NCBI GenBank assembly: GCA_002221725.1
Contig: NJFT01000008.1
Span: 310,001-374,000, forward strand
Length of the DNA stretch: 64,000 nucleotides
Origin: Scedosporium boydii
Taxonomy: Eukaryota > Ascomycota > Sordariomycetes > Microascales > Microascaceae
Reading direction: 5' to 3'
How positions within the stretch are numbered: the first letter of the stretch is position 1; every line of letters begins with the position of its first letter. The notes beneath the pieces were generated by a model. That model worked only from the letters and a program-made list of their open reading frames with translations, did no database searches and was not told the DNA's origin. Shown here piece by piece: positions 47,248 through 59,738 of the stretch. Both the position numbers and the translations under genes were made by a program.

Positions 47248-48938
47248 ATGGCGGATCAACAGTGGGAGTGGGGCGCTTCGGAGGAGGTCCAGACTAAGGA
47301 GAAGCATGAAGCCAAGTATGATTTCGAGTATGTTCCGATCCCAATTGGCAAATGGTCCCCCGGGCCGTTTCATTCTCTAACACAAACTTGTAGGAATGAG
47401 GGCGAGAATGATCGCAACGGTGGTACTCATAACGGCCGCAACGGCGACGACGCCGCTAGCACCTTTGGTGACGCGGATAATGGTGACGCCAGGCGTGGTT
47501 GCTTCAATTGTGGCGAGGAAGGGTAAGTGTAGCCTTAACAATCCTAAGAGACCGTGGGGGTGTGCCATCCCCAGACTAACTTTTGCGAAGCCACAACAAG
47601 GCGGACTGTCCAAACCCTCGAAAGTTCACGGGCACCTGCAAGCATTGCGGCATTGAGGGCCACATGGTGAAGGATTGCCCTACCCGTGAGCCTATTGTCT
47701 GCCGCAACTGCGGCCAGGAAGGTAAGTCAGGGACAGCACCGTCCAGAAAATCATAAAAATGGACGAAGCTAAACGCCTACACGCACAGGTCATGGCCGTT
47801 CCAAGTGCGAGAACGCCCGAGTCGTCGATCGTAGCCATATCCCCGACGTCGATCCCGACGACGCTTGGGCCGATCTCGAGACCGCTATCCGTGGGCGAGA
47901 CCTTGACGATGTCAAGGAAGCTGTTGCTAAGTACTGCAAGGCTTGCCCCACAATGACCTATCGGGACTTCCAAGAGGCTCTGATGGAGCAGAACATGAAT
48001 CTTTTCCTTATTGCCATGGAGCGGCCTCTGTTGCCATCGTACACCAACATGGACCTCCAAGGCAACCTTTACAAGAAGTACACCGTCTCTTTTCGCTTCA
48101 GCGATCAGCCTTCCCGTCCCCGTGAGAAGGATGGCTGGCCTGTGGATCGTGGCGAGCTGCTTGCCCGCCTCCAGGATGCTGGCGAGGTCGTTGAGACTGG
48201 TATTCCCCAGTGCAGCAACTGCAAGGAAATGGGCCACACCCGGAAGCACTGCCAGGCTGAGCCTATCGAGAATGAAAACCGCACAGTCATCAAGTGCTAC
48301 AACTGCGATGGTGTTGGCCATCGCGTGCGAGACTGTACGTTCCACATTTCTTCGTTAACCCCAATCCACTGCCATTCTTAGTCGCCTATATGCTGATACT
48401 CTATTGCAGGCCCGGAGCCACGCGGTATGAAGAATGCCTGCCGCAACTGCGGGTAAGTCGCTAAAATTCAAATAGTTAGTTATGTCCGATAAACTGACAG
48501 TCTGGACACAGGAAGCCGGGACATCGTTCCAATGAGTGTGAGGAGCCACGATCTGCTGAGAACGTTGAGTGCCGCAAGTGCAATGAGAGTAAGTTGAAAG
48601 ATTTCGCCCAAATTTTCCTGTCAGAATTTGTTGTCGGGTGGATACTGACTCCTGGAGTAGCTGGCCACTTCGCCCGTGATTGCCCCCAGGGAGGTCACGG
48701 CCCTCGTGCCTGCCATACCTGTGGCAGCACTGAGCATCTCGCCCGAGAGTGCCCTGATAGGCAGGGCGGCGGCGGTTCCCGCTCGTGCTTCAACTGCGGA
48801 AGCACCGACCATCTAGCTCGAGAGTGTCCTGAGAAGGAGAATGTTGACAACAAATCTGAGAAGGGCCTGGCCTCCCCCGTGGCAGATAATGATCCTGACG
48901 ATGGCTACAACGCTTCTCACACCAATGATGGCTGGTAA
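47248..48938 (+). CDS. CCHC zinc-knuckle nucleic-acid-binding protein (Gis2/CNBP-related, nine knuckles)
   Basis: Seven exons, 47248-47327, 47394-47522, 47591-47721, 47789-48334, 48410-48452, 48512-48588 and 48661-48938, give 427 residues. It has nine C-x2-C-x4-H-x4-C knuckles: three near the N-terminus (for example CFNCGEEGHNKADC), then a region of about 145 residues without knuckles (including AKYCKACPTMTYRDF), then six more up to CFNCGSTDHLAREC. The tail is acidic and ends in W. Such knuckles bind single-stranded RNA or DNA; yeast Gis2 and animal CNBP have seven and bind mRNA and polysomes. The knuckle-free insert is not part of the Gis2 layout, so this is a longer fungal relative. All splice joins restore knuckle spacing exactly. 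Confidence 0.92.
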
Positions 48939-50223
48939 GCTCCGTATTTCGCGCATTGGGACCAGCGATGTGCCACCTGCGTTCCTTTCTCTTTGTTACT
49001 AGGGAGGGGAGAAAAATTGGCGATGTTTCATATTTCGGGGCTTGACGCATGCCCATTAGCATGGCCCGTCAGTGTTGACTAGCAGGTCGTTTACATCTAT
49101 CACTACAAACCATCATGAGGATATGGTTCCTGTGAAGCTAGCCGTTTATGGCCGGATCTGGTTAGCAGAGTCTAGATCAATGAAAAGTTTTAAGTTTGGG
49201 CAGTCCATCTGTGCATTCGTAGCCTCAAAGAGCGACCGCAAGTGCTGATGCTTCCAGGAGAACTTTAGAAGTATGGCGTTCTTAGCATGCCTGAAACAGC
49301 TATGCCCGAGTCGAGTTGAAATTTCGACATGTATGTGTTCCTATTGCCCGACATCCGGTACACGACTAGACGTTGCTTCGGACATCTTGAAGCAATATGC
49401 TTGTAGCGTGAACCAGCGGTCGAGTATTCAACGAAACGGCGCCACGGAGGCATCCTCATGCAGAGCAGCTTTGCGCTGCTCAACCCCAGACTAAGGAGAA
49501 TCAAGCGATGAGCAGATATACCTAGTATTTATTTGTGTCGGCGGTTGATCATCTGTCCAGGCACGATCGTGGTTCTTCGTTGGATCGACGTTGAACGGAC
49601 GGAGCTGAGCGAGCTTCACCCTGAATGATTCATCTTCAGCAAGTACTTTGCAGAAAGGCCGCATGACACACCCCAATCCATGTTGACGACGCTAAAAGAG
49701 TGAGGCTTTACGAGGTCCAAAGATTCACCCTCCCTATTCCTATTTTAGACGGGCTCATCGACATGCCAAGGCAGTTTGGGGCGAGGGAAGGATTAAAATG
49801 ACAACAGGGACGGATCGGATTGAAGTGGTATCGAAAGGAACAACATAAAAATAGGGAGTGCTATTTACAGTACCCCCAAGAAAAAGAACAATTCCCGAAG
49901 ACACAATTTGAAATAGATACAAAGATATTCGAGTCATACACATCTAGGAAATAGAATCAATAGAAGAAAAGAAAGACAAGACTTCGATCCACCCATTATC
50001 ATGTCTATAAGGTAGACAGGCATTTGCCCTTCCTCCGCAAAAACGCCGCCCCCGGTTCCAAAATTAGATCGTCATCAACACGCGACGCGAGGTATGCGAG
50101 TGCCGTTGTACGTGTGCGAAGAAAAGTATCGTGAAAATCATGGGTATAAATGATGAGATGCCGTCGAACGACTGGTAGTTCAAAAGATTAAATAGAAGAA
50201 GAGAAATTGTCTCCGCCCATGCT
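48939..50223. other. 1.3-kb convergent intergenic region
   Basis: Between the stop codons of the zinc-knuckle gene (+) and the large gene at 50224 (-). Both 3' UTRs must lie here. Short open frames only; nothing recognised. Confidence 0.5.
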
Positions 50224-53200
50224 TCACCTGCCGGAGGCATATCGGGGCCCACCAGCGGAGGGCGGCCCAGAGCTTCGCAGGAAGGCAGCTAGATCTGAAG
50301 TAGCCGAGCTGGAATGAGTAGAGACAGCCTCTCGTGGCTCAAACCTCTTCCGTGGCACCCTAACGGCTCCTGGAGAAGACGAGGTCTTCGCCGCGCTCGA
50401 ATCGACGGGCCCGTACTTGTCGTATCCACTTGGCATGCTGACCTGGATAGGTATGTACCCCTTGCCGCCGCTGGTACTGTTTGTCCGCGGCAGCGGCGGA
50501 AGTGCGCTAGAGTTGTTGGCCGCATGATGGTTGTTACTGTGGCTGCTGCTACTGCGTGTGAATCGACCCATGAGGTTGCTCGTGCTCGATTTCTTCTTGG
50601 GCTTGGCTAGCTTAGTCTGGACTGGTGGTGGGATATTCTGTACCGGCTCTGGAGGTGGTTCGTAGTTGAGGAGGAATTCGGCCAAGCTCTCCTCTCTCTT
50701 TGCCGGTCTAGCAGGCTGGGCAAAAACTTGATCATCTTCTTCATCACTAAAGTCAATAGCATAAGGATCGCGAACTCTGCGGGTCTTTCGCTTCGGAATC
50801 GGCATCGAATCCTCCTCATCGAAGGATGAGGTCTGATACGAGGGCTTGCTCTTCAGCAGAGCGCTCTGAGAGTTGATAGAAGAGTGCATCGAGGGTGCCA
50901 TATCCGTGATGCCCGTAGACGCTTGGCTATATCGAATGTTAGGAAGTGTGGCATCGACGGCCTTGCCACCAACCGCCCCCGACATCTGATCAGAATCCAT
51001 TGTTGTTCGGAACGGCGCGACTGCACGCGGGATTCGGTGATCGCCTGGTCCACTGGGGCCCCTGCGAATAAAGTCAATAAGATCGGAATTATCTTCTCGC
51101 GTATCTGCGGTAGCATCCCGAGCCAGGAGTCGCGGACGGTTTCTCGTGCTCGTTGTTGAGGGCCGACGGGTGTCGATACTATTCTTCGCCGAGGTAACGG
51201 ATCCGGCCGCAGGTCGAACCGGAACCGGGCCGTTATCACCTCCGATCGGGCCTGTGGAACGAATGAAATCGGCGAATTCAGCCATGGATTCGCGAGGGAT
51301 TCGGGCCTCGCGGGCTTGCGCATTTGAACCGCGAGATGAAACCAGTCCCAATGCGGGCGCGCGTGGAACGGGCCCGGATAGTTTAGGTGCACTTCCATTA
51401 GTAGGATAGGACGAGGCGGCATTCGAGCGGCTGACTTCGGTCGACACGCCGCCGACTCTCTTTGCTGATCCCGAGTTGCTCGACGAGCGAGAGCGGTTAG
51501 TGTTAATGCGCTTAACATCATCGCTCCTCCTAGACTTGGATGCTAGTACAGGGCTGCTGTGCAAAGACGAGGACTGCAAGAGGTTAGTAATTGTTTTGGT
51601 TTGGGTGGGACGAGTGGACATCTATCCTTACATCAATATCGCGCACGCCTTCAGGTGTCAAGGTGTATTGAATCGTCTCATCACTATGGATAAGTTGTTC
51701 AAAGTTACGCGCAACATCCTCAGGTCGAGCACTGCCGCTCTCCTCCGATGTCCGTACCGGCTTTAGCTTGCTGGTACCAGAGGAGACGGAGGAGCCTGAC
51801 GTATGAATTTGCCGTGGTGCAATGTTCGATGTGGCGAGCGGTGGCAGATCGCTCGTATCCGGCCTTGTAGTGGGTCGTTCCACCGATACCATTCCAATGC
51901 TCGCAGGTGCGGCGGGTGACTTAGCGATCGGCACGTTGCGGTCTTGGCTTTGGAGAGGATAGCTACGGTTAGGCACCGGTTCCTTATAGGGCACTTCCGG
52001 AGAAGCGGTTTGGATGAATCGACCGTCGGAATTGGATGTACCGATAATTGTAACCTTAGTACCGGAATGCGGCTGCTCCTGAGTGGGAGATGGGACCTTG
52101 GGATGCCGTTTCGACGATCCAAATATGGCGGGTGAGTGCTTAACCTCCGTCGTCTCCTCGGCTTGAGCAAGGTCGGCAGCAGACCTCGGCGTAGACTCGG
52201 CAGGGATCGACAAGGCATCATGATACTCCTCTGCTTCGTCAATTGACGAGTTGAAAAAAGTACGGCCGGCTCGGTTAGATCGCTCGACAGCAGACCTAGA
52301 CATAGGGCTAGCAATTGGGGACCGGAAGATGGTCTCCACCGCCTGAGGCCTGTCCTGCTGATTGGGGTAGTTGTTGGTTGGTGGGTATTGTTCTGCTACC
52401 TCCGCCTCGATGGGCGACCTCGTTACAGGGCTCTTGGGCCCGGCGACTTCGATCAAACGGGGTGAAGACATGCTAGTTGGCCGGGTCGCCTGGCGACTAG
52501 AGCTTCTCGAATGTGCCGCATCAGACCCGGAGAGCGAAGGTGAAATAGAAATTCTCGACGAGGTGAGAATCTCGAAATCGCCAGCTTCATCATTGCGGCC
52601 CTGGATCTCGGGTACGGAGCTTGTCTCAGTGGCAGAGTATTCTCCCGTCTCTTGCTGGTATACGTCGCTGACCTGGCTTGTGGGGCTCGCAGTTTCGAGT
52701 CCTGTTTCAGGCTCGTCAGCGTCCTCGGCCAGGTTCGCCGTAATGTCGACGGTTCCTAGATCCAGGTCCAAGGCGAGCCTACGGCGTCTCGCCCACAGGG
52801 CAACAGAAGGGAGATTAGGGTTGGAATTGGACCTCTTGAGGGGCTCAGCAACGGGCATATCAACGTAGAAATTATCCGAGATCGCGAGACCGATTGGGAT
52901 ACGATACGGCATCGAAATCATGCTAACTGGTCTCTTCGTCACGACTTCATTGTCGTATCCGGCCTCGTCTTCGTCTTCATCATCACTGTAGACTGCCAGC
53001 CCTGGTACTTCAATCTCATCGATATCGCGTTCGGTGATCGGAAGCGGAATAGAGGGAGCGAGAATCTCGGGGTCAAGTTCTTGTTCAGGAGGTGCCTTGT
53101 CCGTCTCATCGGTCTCGGCCTCATCTGGACCCATCTCTGGCACTGGCTGTTCAATGGGAACGGTGCTGCTTTGCCTGAAATGGGAGCTTCGCATCGAACC

Positions 53201-54130
53201 CCTGGAAAAAGGCCGCGACTCGAAAGTAGGGGACCGTATCCTCTTTTTCCAACCACGCCAGAGCCGACCCAAAGTCCTGTCAAGCGCTACCCGATCCATG
53301 TCAAGATCGTCGACGACGACGCGGTCTACGATGTCGTTGACATCTCTTGCTCCATCCTTGAGCTCCTTCTCGAGGCGGGCTTGGAGTCGGTGATAGGCGC
53401 CTTGGCCAGCAACGACCAGGGCCTGCTCTCCCATATATTCTAGAATAGATGTCAGGAAAATGGCGACTGCTGGGGAAATAACATCGTCGGGCTGTTCGTC
53501 GCTGCCAATTTCGAGTCCTTCTTGCTCCATGAAATAATCTTCATCCTCCTCTTCCAAGTCTCCCAGAGACGAGTATACCATGCACCGCAGTCGAGTTCGC
53601 TTCCAAACCAGCTCAAGATCCCAGTCGCGGGAGGCCTCGGAACCATGAGGCAGGAGAAGCTCATCTTCGTCGCCACCTCCAAGATATTCACGGAGTTCCT
53701 CGTCGGCCTGGTTGATGGCGTCCTTGGCGAGTTTAGGCTTTAGTACTTCGGTAACCGCAGGTCGCAGGGAGTTTAGAGCCGTAGAGCGGGAAACAGAAAG
53801 AATGTTGAACAGTAGTTGATCAAGGAAATTGTTAACAAGCTGCAACGCTGTGAGGGTGACCAGCGCTGTCTCTCTGGGCATTTCGATTCCATGGTCATCG
53901 TACCACTTCTCAGCGTGCGCATCATGATCATTTGTGACAATCTGCGAGGCTGCCGAGGCAGCGATGAAAGCCGCTTCGGGCGAGACGGAGAGAGGTGGAG
54001 ACATTAGACCGGAAGCAAACAGAGACGGTCTGTCACTGGATATGCTGTGAGTTCTGGACCTCGTGGAGCGCGGAGGCGTGGTCACGCCTGACGTTGGTCG
54101 CGACATCGTTGAGTCGTGTACCGAGCTCAT
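50224..54130 (-). CDS. Large conserved-looking protein with possible N-terminal histone-fold-like segment
   Basis: Two exons, 54130-51632 and 51573-50224, join in phase 0 across a 58-nt intron (GTAAGG donor, TACTAAC branch, TTGCAG acceptor) to give 1282 residues. I do not recognise a named family. A Ser/Thr/Arg-rich start is followed by a helical region at about residues 85-150 (TALQLVNNFLDQLLF, LRPAVTEVLKPKLAKDAI, ADEELREYLGG), which looks like a histone-fold (inference). Acidic stretches (DLEEEDEDYF) and a second helical part (to GRLWRGWKKRIRSP) come next. The last 900 residues are low-complexity, rich in S, P, T, R and D, with repeated S-R-x-S and RSTGP/RSSGP-type phrases, and a basic TKLAKPKKKSST patch that may direct it to the nucleus. 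No membrane segment is seen. The start is the first ATG of an open frame. Confidence 0.85.
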
Positions 54131-57100
54131 CGCGGTTTATGACGGAAGGGAGGATTATATAGGCCCCCACTAGAGGGGTCCTGGGTAGAATTAACGGATT
54201 CACCTGCGAGGATGTCGGTTCGCGTCGCTCAAGGTCAAGGTATGGTTTTGGTCGCCCAAGTCCGAGTCGATCGCCGGATAAGTTCGGAAGGCTCAAGTCG
54301 ATTTCCGAACCACAATGTCGACGAAAGTTGGCAAGAGGGACGCCACCGGTTAAGGGCTCATTAGAGGCAAGAAAAGGCCCGGCACTAAGAAGCAACACGA
54401 CAAGACTGCCAGGCAAATTAATCAGTATTTAGAAGGCGTCAAAAGAGACTGAAACTAGAACTCCAGAAGTGCACGGAAGGCGTTGCCTTTTGTGTGATCC
54501 ACTTGGTCGTGCAAACAGATTCATGCGCCGGACGAACCGAAGGGCACATCTCACGAAGTCGGTACTACCTCCTTCGGAAAAGCCATCAATTGAGGTCGTC
54601 GGAATATAGGCTGGTTGCAGGTCGACGCAGGCGCAGATCCAATGAGTAGACCAGCGCGCAGCTCGGTATGCAAATCATGAAAGGGAAACTGGGACGGCAG
54701 CGAGGGCGGGATATCAGGGGTTGGCAAGAAACTATATTGGGGTTTCAGAGCGGAAATATCCAAACGCGGTCGTCGAGGCGGGACGTGAGCGACCACGGGA
54801 GTTATTTTCGTCCAAATGCTGCGTGAGACTATCACGTCTTCACCTCCAGTCGAAAGTACTCACGTAGGGGCAGCGATGAATCAAGCAGGCACATGCACAT
54901 ACCTCGCGAGGGTTGGAACACTGATCTCGCTGCCAGCTTCGAAGAGGAAAAGCAAGCAGGGACGAAACAAGCACGGCGAGTCGAGCAAAAAGCAGGTAGG
55001 GAGAGAGGAAGATTCAAGAAAGGAGATGACCGACTGGAGGTGCCGGTGCTTGACCAGATAATACAACGCGAAGTGGTAGTGCAAGGCAAGAATGCTCAGC
55101 AGATGAACTTGGACTAGGACAAAGGGATCAAGTGGGTACGAAGTGCGACTTTGACTTGGAAGTACCCCGTCGTAACGATGGTTTGGCTCGTTTGGAGGTT
55201 GGTGGATGTTAATTGGCGGCAGGAGATCAAATGTACATCAAATACCTTTGTACACTACGAGGTATACCAGTACCTGGGAAAGGGGTGAGAAACCGCCGAG
55301 AAGTTGAGATCGAAGGTCCATCGAATTCGTAGACATGAGGTACTAACAGGGGCAAATAAAGTACTTTTTAGGGTTCCTCTTTCGGTATTTGGCCCAAAAG
55401 CCTCCCTTCAGGTACCTGTTTCAACATTCACAGTAACATCTGTAGTACATCTTAGGACGAGGCACAGCGCACCTCCCCAATGGTACACCATACAAGGATA
55501 CCGCACGAACCCGGGCAGAGTAGCATTCGCACCGTTGCACCTGCTTCCATGACTTCCAATATTGCTGCAAAGAATACAGGGGCTATTTGGACAATGGCAA
55601 TGGTGGTGTGTGGTCAACCTCCCTCAACTCGCCTTCTCCTACTCCATACTTCGTACATAGAACACCATGAGTACGAAGTACCTCGGTACTTCATCTAGCA
55701 TCCTGCCCCTGTTCGGGCCAAAGTCTCAGGTCCAGTTATCTCCCTTCCAGCAACACCTAGTACCTGCAGAGTTGAAAGGGGATTGATGCCTCCACGAGGA
55801 AGAACGCAAGAGCCTGGCAAAAGGAAGGGTCGTTGAACATGTACGAAGTACTTGTGTCAGTACGAAGTAAAGCAAGACACCTGAGATGCTCAGGTGCGTC
55901 TGCGGAGGGTGGGTGGTCGGCAGGAGATGGATTTGTTTGATTGAAAACAGATCGAATCCAGGGCAAAAAACAATATTCGGCTTTCGCTCAGCTTAGCACT
56001 TCCAACAGCACGGGAAAGTTCCAACACTCTAATGGCATAAGGAACGAAGATTCGCTGCCTCCGCAATGAGAGCACCCGTTTGCGAAGAACGATTGTCGAT
56101 GGATTGAGTTATCACCACAGCGATTCCCAACTGGGCAGCCTCAATGTATTAAGGAGACGAAGGCACCCACCCGCGCCGTTGAGAGTTTTCATACGAGCAG
56201 TTCTCAGAGGCCACGAAGAAACCCCTTTCAGGTTATTCAAGGCCGTTGTCGTCAGGTACTCGCCCCACCCATCTCGTTCATGACTCGAACCCCATCGCCA
56301 TCGCCGCAATTCGATGAGAAGCAAGTGAATTCCATCCCGTGAGCTGGCATTCGGTACTTTGGGCGAACCAGTATTCCGGGCCATTGATGAGTAGTGTACT
56401 TCGTAGAGTGAGTCTCCTACCGAACGCCTGGCGAAGGAACATGAGGTTTTTTATTGATGGATCCATTCTCGTACTTTGTATGGCGTGCCCTGTGAAGCCC
56501 GTCCGCGAAGCTCGCCCACACCCCCCACTCTCGACTGACTTGCCCATTCTGCGCCCCTACAATTGCGAAGTATTAAGCAGGTCCCCGTGCTCTGGTAACC
56601 AGTGGAGCGATGTAAAGCAAGCCGGGCCATGCGAGGACGTAGGAGCTAGATCAAAAATGCAGTTTGTCCTACTTCGTATACATTTGATGAGCAACAAACA
56701 CCATCATCAACGCCCATTTCCCAAGCTCTATCCAGCACTTCGGGCGTACGACAAGGAGCATTGTTCAAACCGAGCCTGCCGAGGCTAGAGAAGAGAGGGG
56801 CAGGTCTCGTTGAAAACGGCTCTGGAACGAGACAAATCCATGCTTCTTGCGCATTAAAGGGAGGAGGTCTGCAAGGGTTACCAGGGGGTGAGATGTCAAC
56901 CTGGATCTGGAAGGAGTCGTCACTCACCAGACAGAGCAACAGAGACAGAGAGACTGCCCCGCTTCTTCTTCCGGTTCTCTGTCCCGACTCGCAGAGCGGC
57001 AGCAGGGGAAGAAGAAGACCCACAGAAACATGGGTAGGAGGACGCGGGAAAAGACACCTGGAAGACGGGAGGGAAAGAGTCTGTGGAGCATCTCTCCAAG

Positions 57101-58985
57101 AAATCCTTCGAACCTGGGTTCTTAGTGGCATCTGTTTCATCCTGCGTGTTTCGACAGCAGTTTTAATCATTGCATAATAATAATATCTCCAACCGAGTAT
57201 AGCACCGTCACTTATTACAACCTCGTTTCAACGGCAGCCGGACCATGGTTCGTACATACTTAGTAGTACGAAGTAGAGTTCACTGCACGTTGCTCTCTTC
57301 CGGCTCTTAGTATTTTCTAAATTCAAATACCTCGGACTGTGGCTTTACGAGTATTGAGGAAGGTACATACACTTTTACTTTACAAGTACGAAGTAGGTAA
57401 TAATACTGACTACTTTGGTCGACGAGGCTTGGGGTTGTCTGATCAGAGACGGACTATGAAGTAGTGTGGGATGTGCGGAGGTCACTTCCTTCTGGTATAA
57501 CCATTGACATTGATCGATGTCACTCACCAAGTCTCGATATGTCCGATTTGGGTACAATTAGGGAATTGGGGGACCGCCCGATATTGACTGTGTGGCTGAC
57601 CAGAAGATTGGCAGGCTTTTACGAAGTAATGACTTAGTAAACCAAGAGTGTACTTCGTACGAGTAGGAAGTCCAGGACGGCAATGGGGAACAAGGGACAA
57701 GAGAAACGACAAGGAGAGGCAAACATCTCTATAACCTACGAAGGAGGTGAGGATCAATATCGTCTATGGGGGTAGGGAAAAAAAAAAATGCGACAAGCCT
57801 TCCTGCAGGAGGTTCTGTGTCACCAGGAACCATCTCAACGCTGGACACTAATTAAGTGCGAGCACCAAAAATTCATCTTCTCAGCCGAAGCGGGCTGTAC
57901 ATGTACCCCAAGAGAAGATTTACCTCATGGAAGATGATTCTCTCGTCCTTAGTCGGTCTGCCCGTGAAGTTGTGGAGGTACCAACGGATGATATTGGACG
58001 ACAGAGCCCGAGCTCTCCTTTCAGTCCGAGCGCAGTCCGTGTTCAAGATAAAGTACATACATACTTCGTCCAGAACTAGATTAATTGGCGACTTCAGGTG
58101 GTGTCGTGAACGAAGGTGGTGAAATGGTAATACCCAGAGAAGTGTCTCTCCACACAGACGCACCCCAGCCATGCACGAGGTTAAACTCTGGTCCTGGTAA
58201 GTTTACATTCAAAAGTACACGACACTAGTGTACACTACGAAGTACACAGGTATGAAGGACACTATTCCCAACGAGGTAAGAGTGGATTAACCCAGGTCTG
58301 TCCTCCTGAATTGGAATTCTGAGAGCATTGCCGGCTCCGAATCATCAGGCAACTTGCCATGGACTCGTGGAGATTTCATTTTAAAAAAGAGAAGCTAGCC
58401 ACAGACGCCACTCCACTATCACCGTCACCGTCACCGCCGGTTATCGACAGCCCGAAGGTACTTCGCGCAGAGGTCGGCAACTCATGCCTCAATATTTTGC
58501 TGCGGCTGAAGAGAGGCAGACATGGCATACTTCGTACAGGGTGACGGACATACACTAACTACTTCGTAGACGCCGTTGCTTGTTTTTTCATTGATTGATG
58601 TTTCTCATCTTTGCTTCCTCTGATTCCTAGCGCAGACCAAATAGTCACACAACTCCTCCATTACTAAGTTTACTTGCAGTGCCCATGTAGCCTTGCTTTT
58701 TTTTCTTCAGACTTTTGTAGTTCGTGCCATGACAGGACTAGGCGAAACAGCATTTTAGGAAGGTCCCACCAAATCTGAGATTCTAGAAGGCAGATTCGGG
58801 AAAAATGCCCGAATAAACAAACACCTGTGCCTTTCCGTTCCTCGTCCTTCGTAAACTTTTTGATGCGCAACCCGGGCAGTACGGAGAGAAATTATCGGCA
58901 TGTCCATGAACATCACCCCCAGCTCATTGTCTGACAACGTTTAATGGCCGGATGATGGTGGAGGTTGGATATCCCCATGGTCAGG

Positions 58986-59013
58986 CCAGGTCTAGCCAGG
59001 TCTATCCAGGTTC
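58986..59013. repeat. Three imperfect tandem copies of a CCAGGTCTAG-like 10-mer
   Basis: CCAGGTCTAG, CCAGGTCTAT and CCAGGTTCC follow one another head to tail in non-coding DNA. A short local tandem duplication. Confidence 0.6.
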
Positions 59014-59722
59014 CCCGTTTGCCGCGGCATTATCCCGCCATCCTCGAAACCTGTCCGAAGTGAAGCGGAAGATAATATCATCTCTCAACATCAAGCATCT
59101 TACAAGGGTGAGAGGTGAGAGCCGAGCATCCCCATTACTAGTGTCGATCGTGCCCAGGGAGCCTGGCAGCCGATCACCAACTTCGTACGAAGTATGGTCC
59201 GAGACCCTTGCGATCAGCCTGTCCACGGTTCCCAACAACACCCTGATCTTGCACCGTGCTTCGCCCATCTTTTCTTCCCGTTTAAACCCACGAAGTAGGG
59301 ATCGACCAGGCCGGAGGATTCGCCCGGGCTTGTGATATGCCGATCGGGTCCCAGCAAGGCCATCTTAGGAAATTTTCAATCTTTTTTGCCTAATTGCAAC
59401 TTTGTCTCATCCGAACCTCCATCCTCACGGATCCAGTTTCATTCCAAACATCCACCCCTGGAATTTGTTAAATTCGTCAACTTCTCCTTTTGGTCCTCTC
59501 CCCGATATCCATGTCGTCTCTTTATTGGGGGCATCGCCGGCCGGTGCGTTTCCGGTGGCTTGAAGCTGATCTTCGCGGCTAGCTGGATAGCCCCCTGTCA
59601 CGGTCGGGAGTTGCGCCGAAAAAGCCTCTCTCATTTTCTTGGGGCTGGGCCTTTTCTTTTTGGACGCCTTTCCCTCTCTGGATTTAATGTACGCACTCCA
59701 GACTGCGTAATACGCATATCAT

Positions 59723-59738
59723 TACGAAGTACTTCGTA
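59723..59738. repeat. Perfect 16-bp palindrome TACGAAGTACTTCGTA
   Basis: Two copies of the 9-mer in opposite orientation overlap by two bases to form a perfect palindrome. A related 14-bp perfect palindrome, ACTTCGTACGAAGT, lies at 59180-59193. Confidence 0.85.

Noticed and set aside
56646..57170. 174-codon minus-strand frame with an ATG in the repeat-rich region
   Set aside because: Pro/Ser/Arg-rich random composition, no domain, no splice partner.
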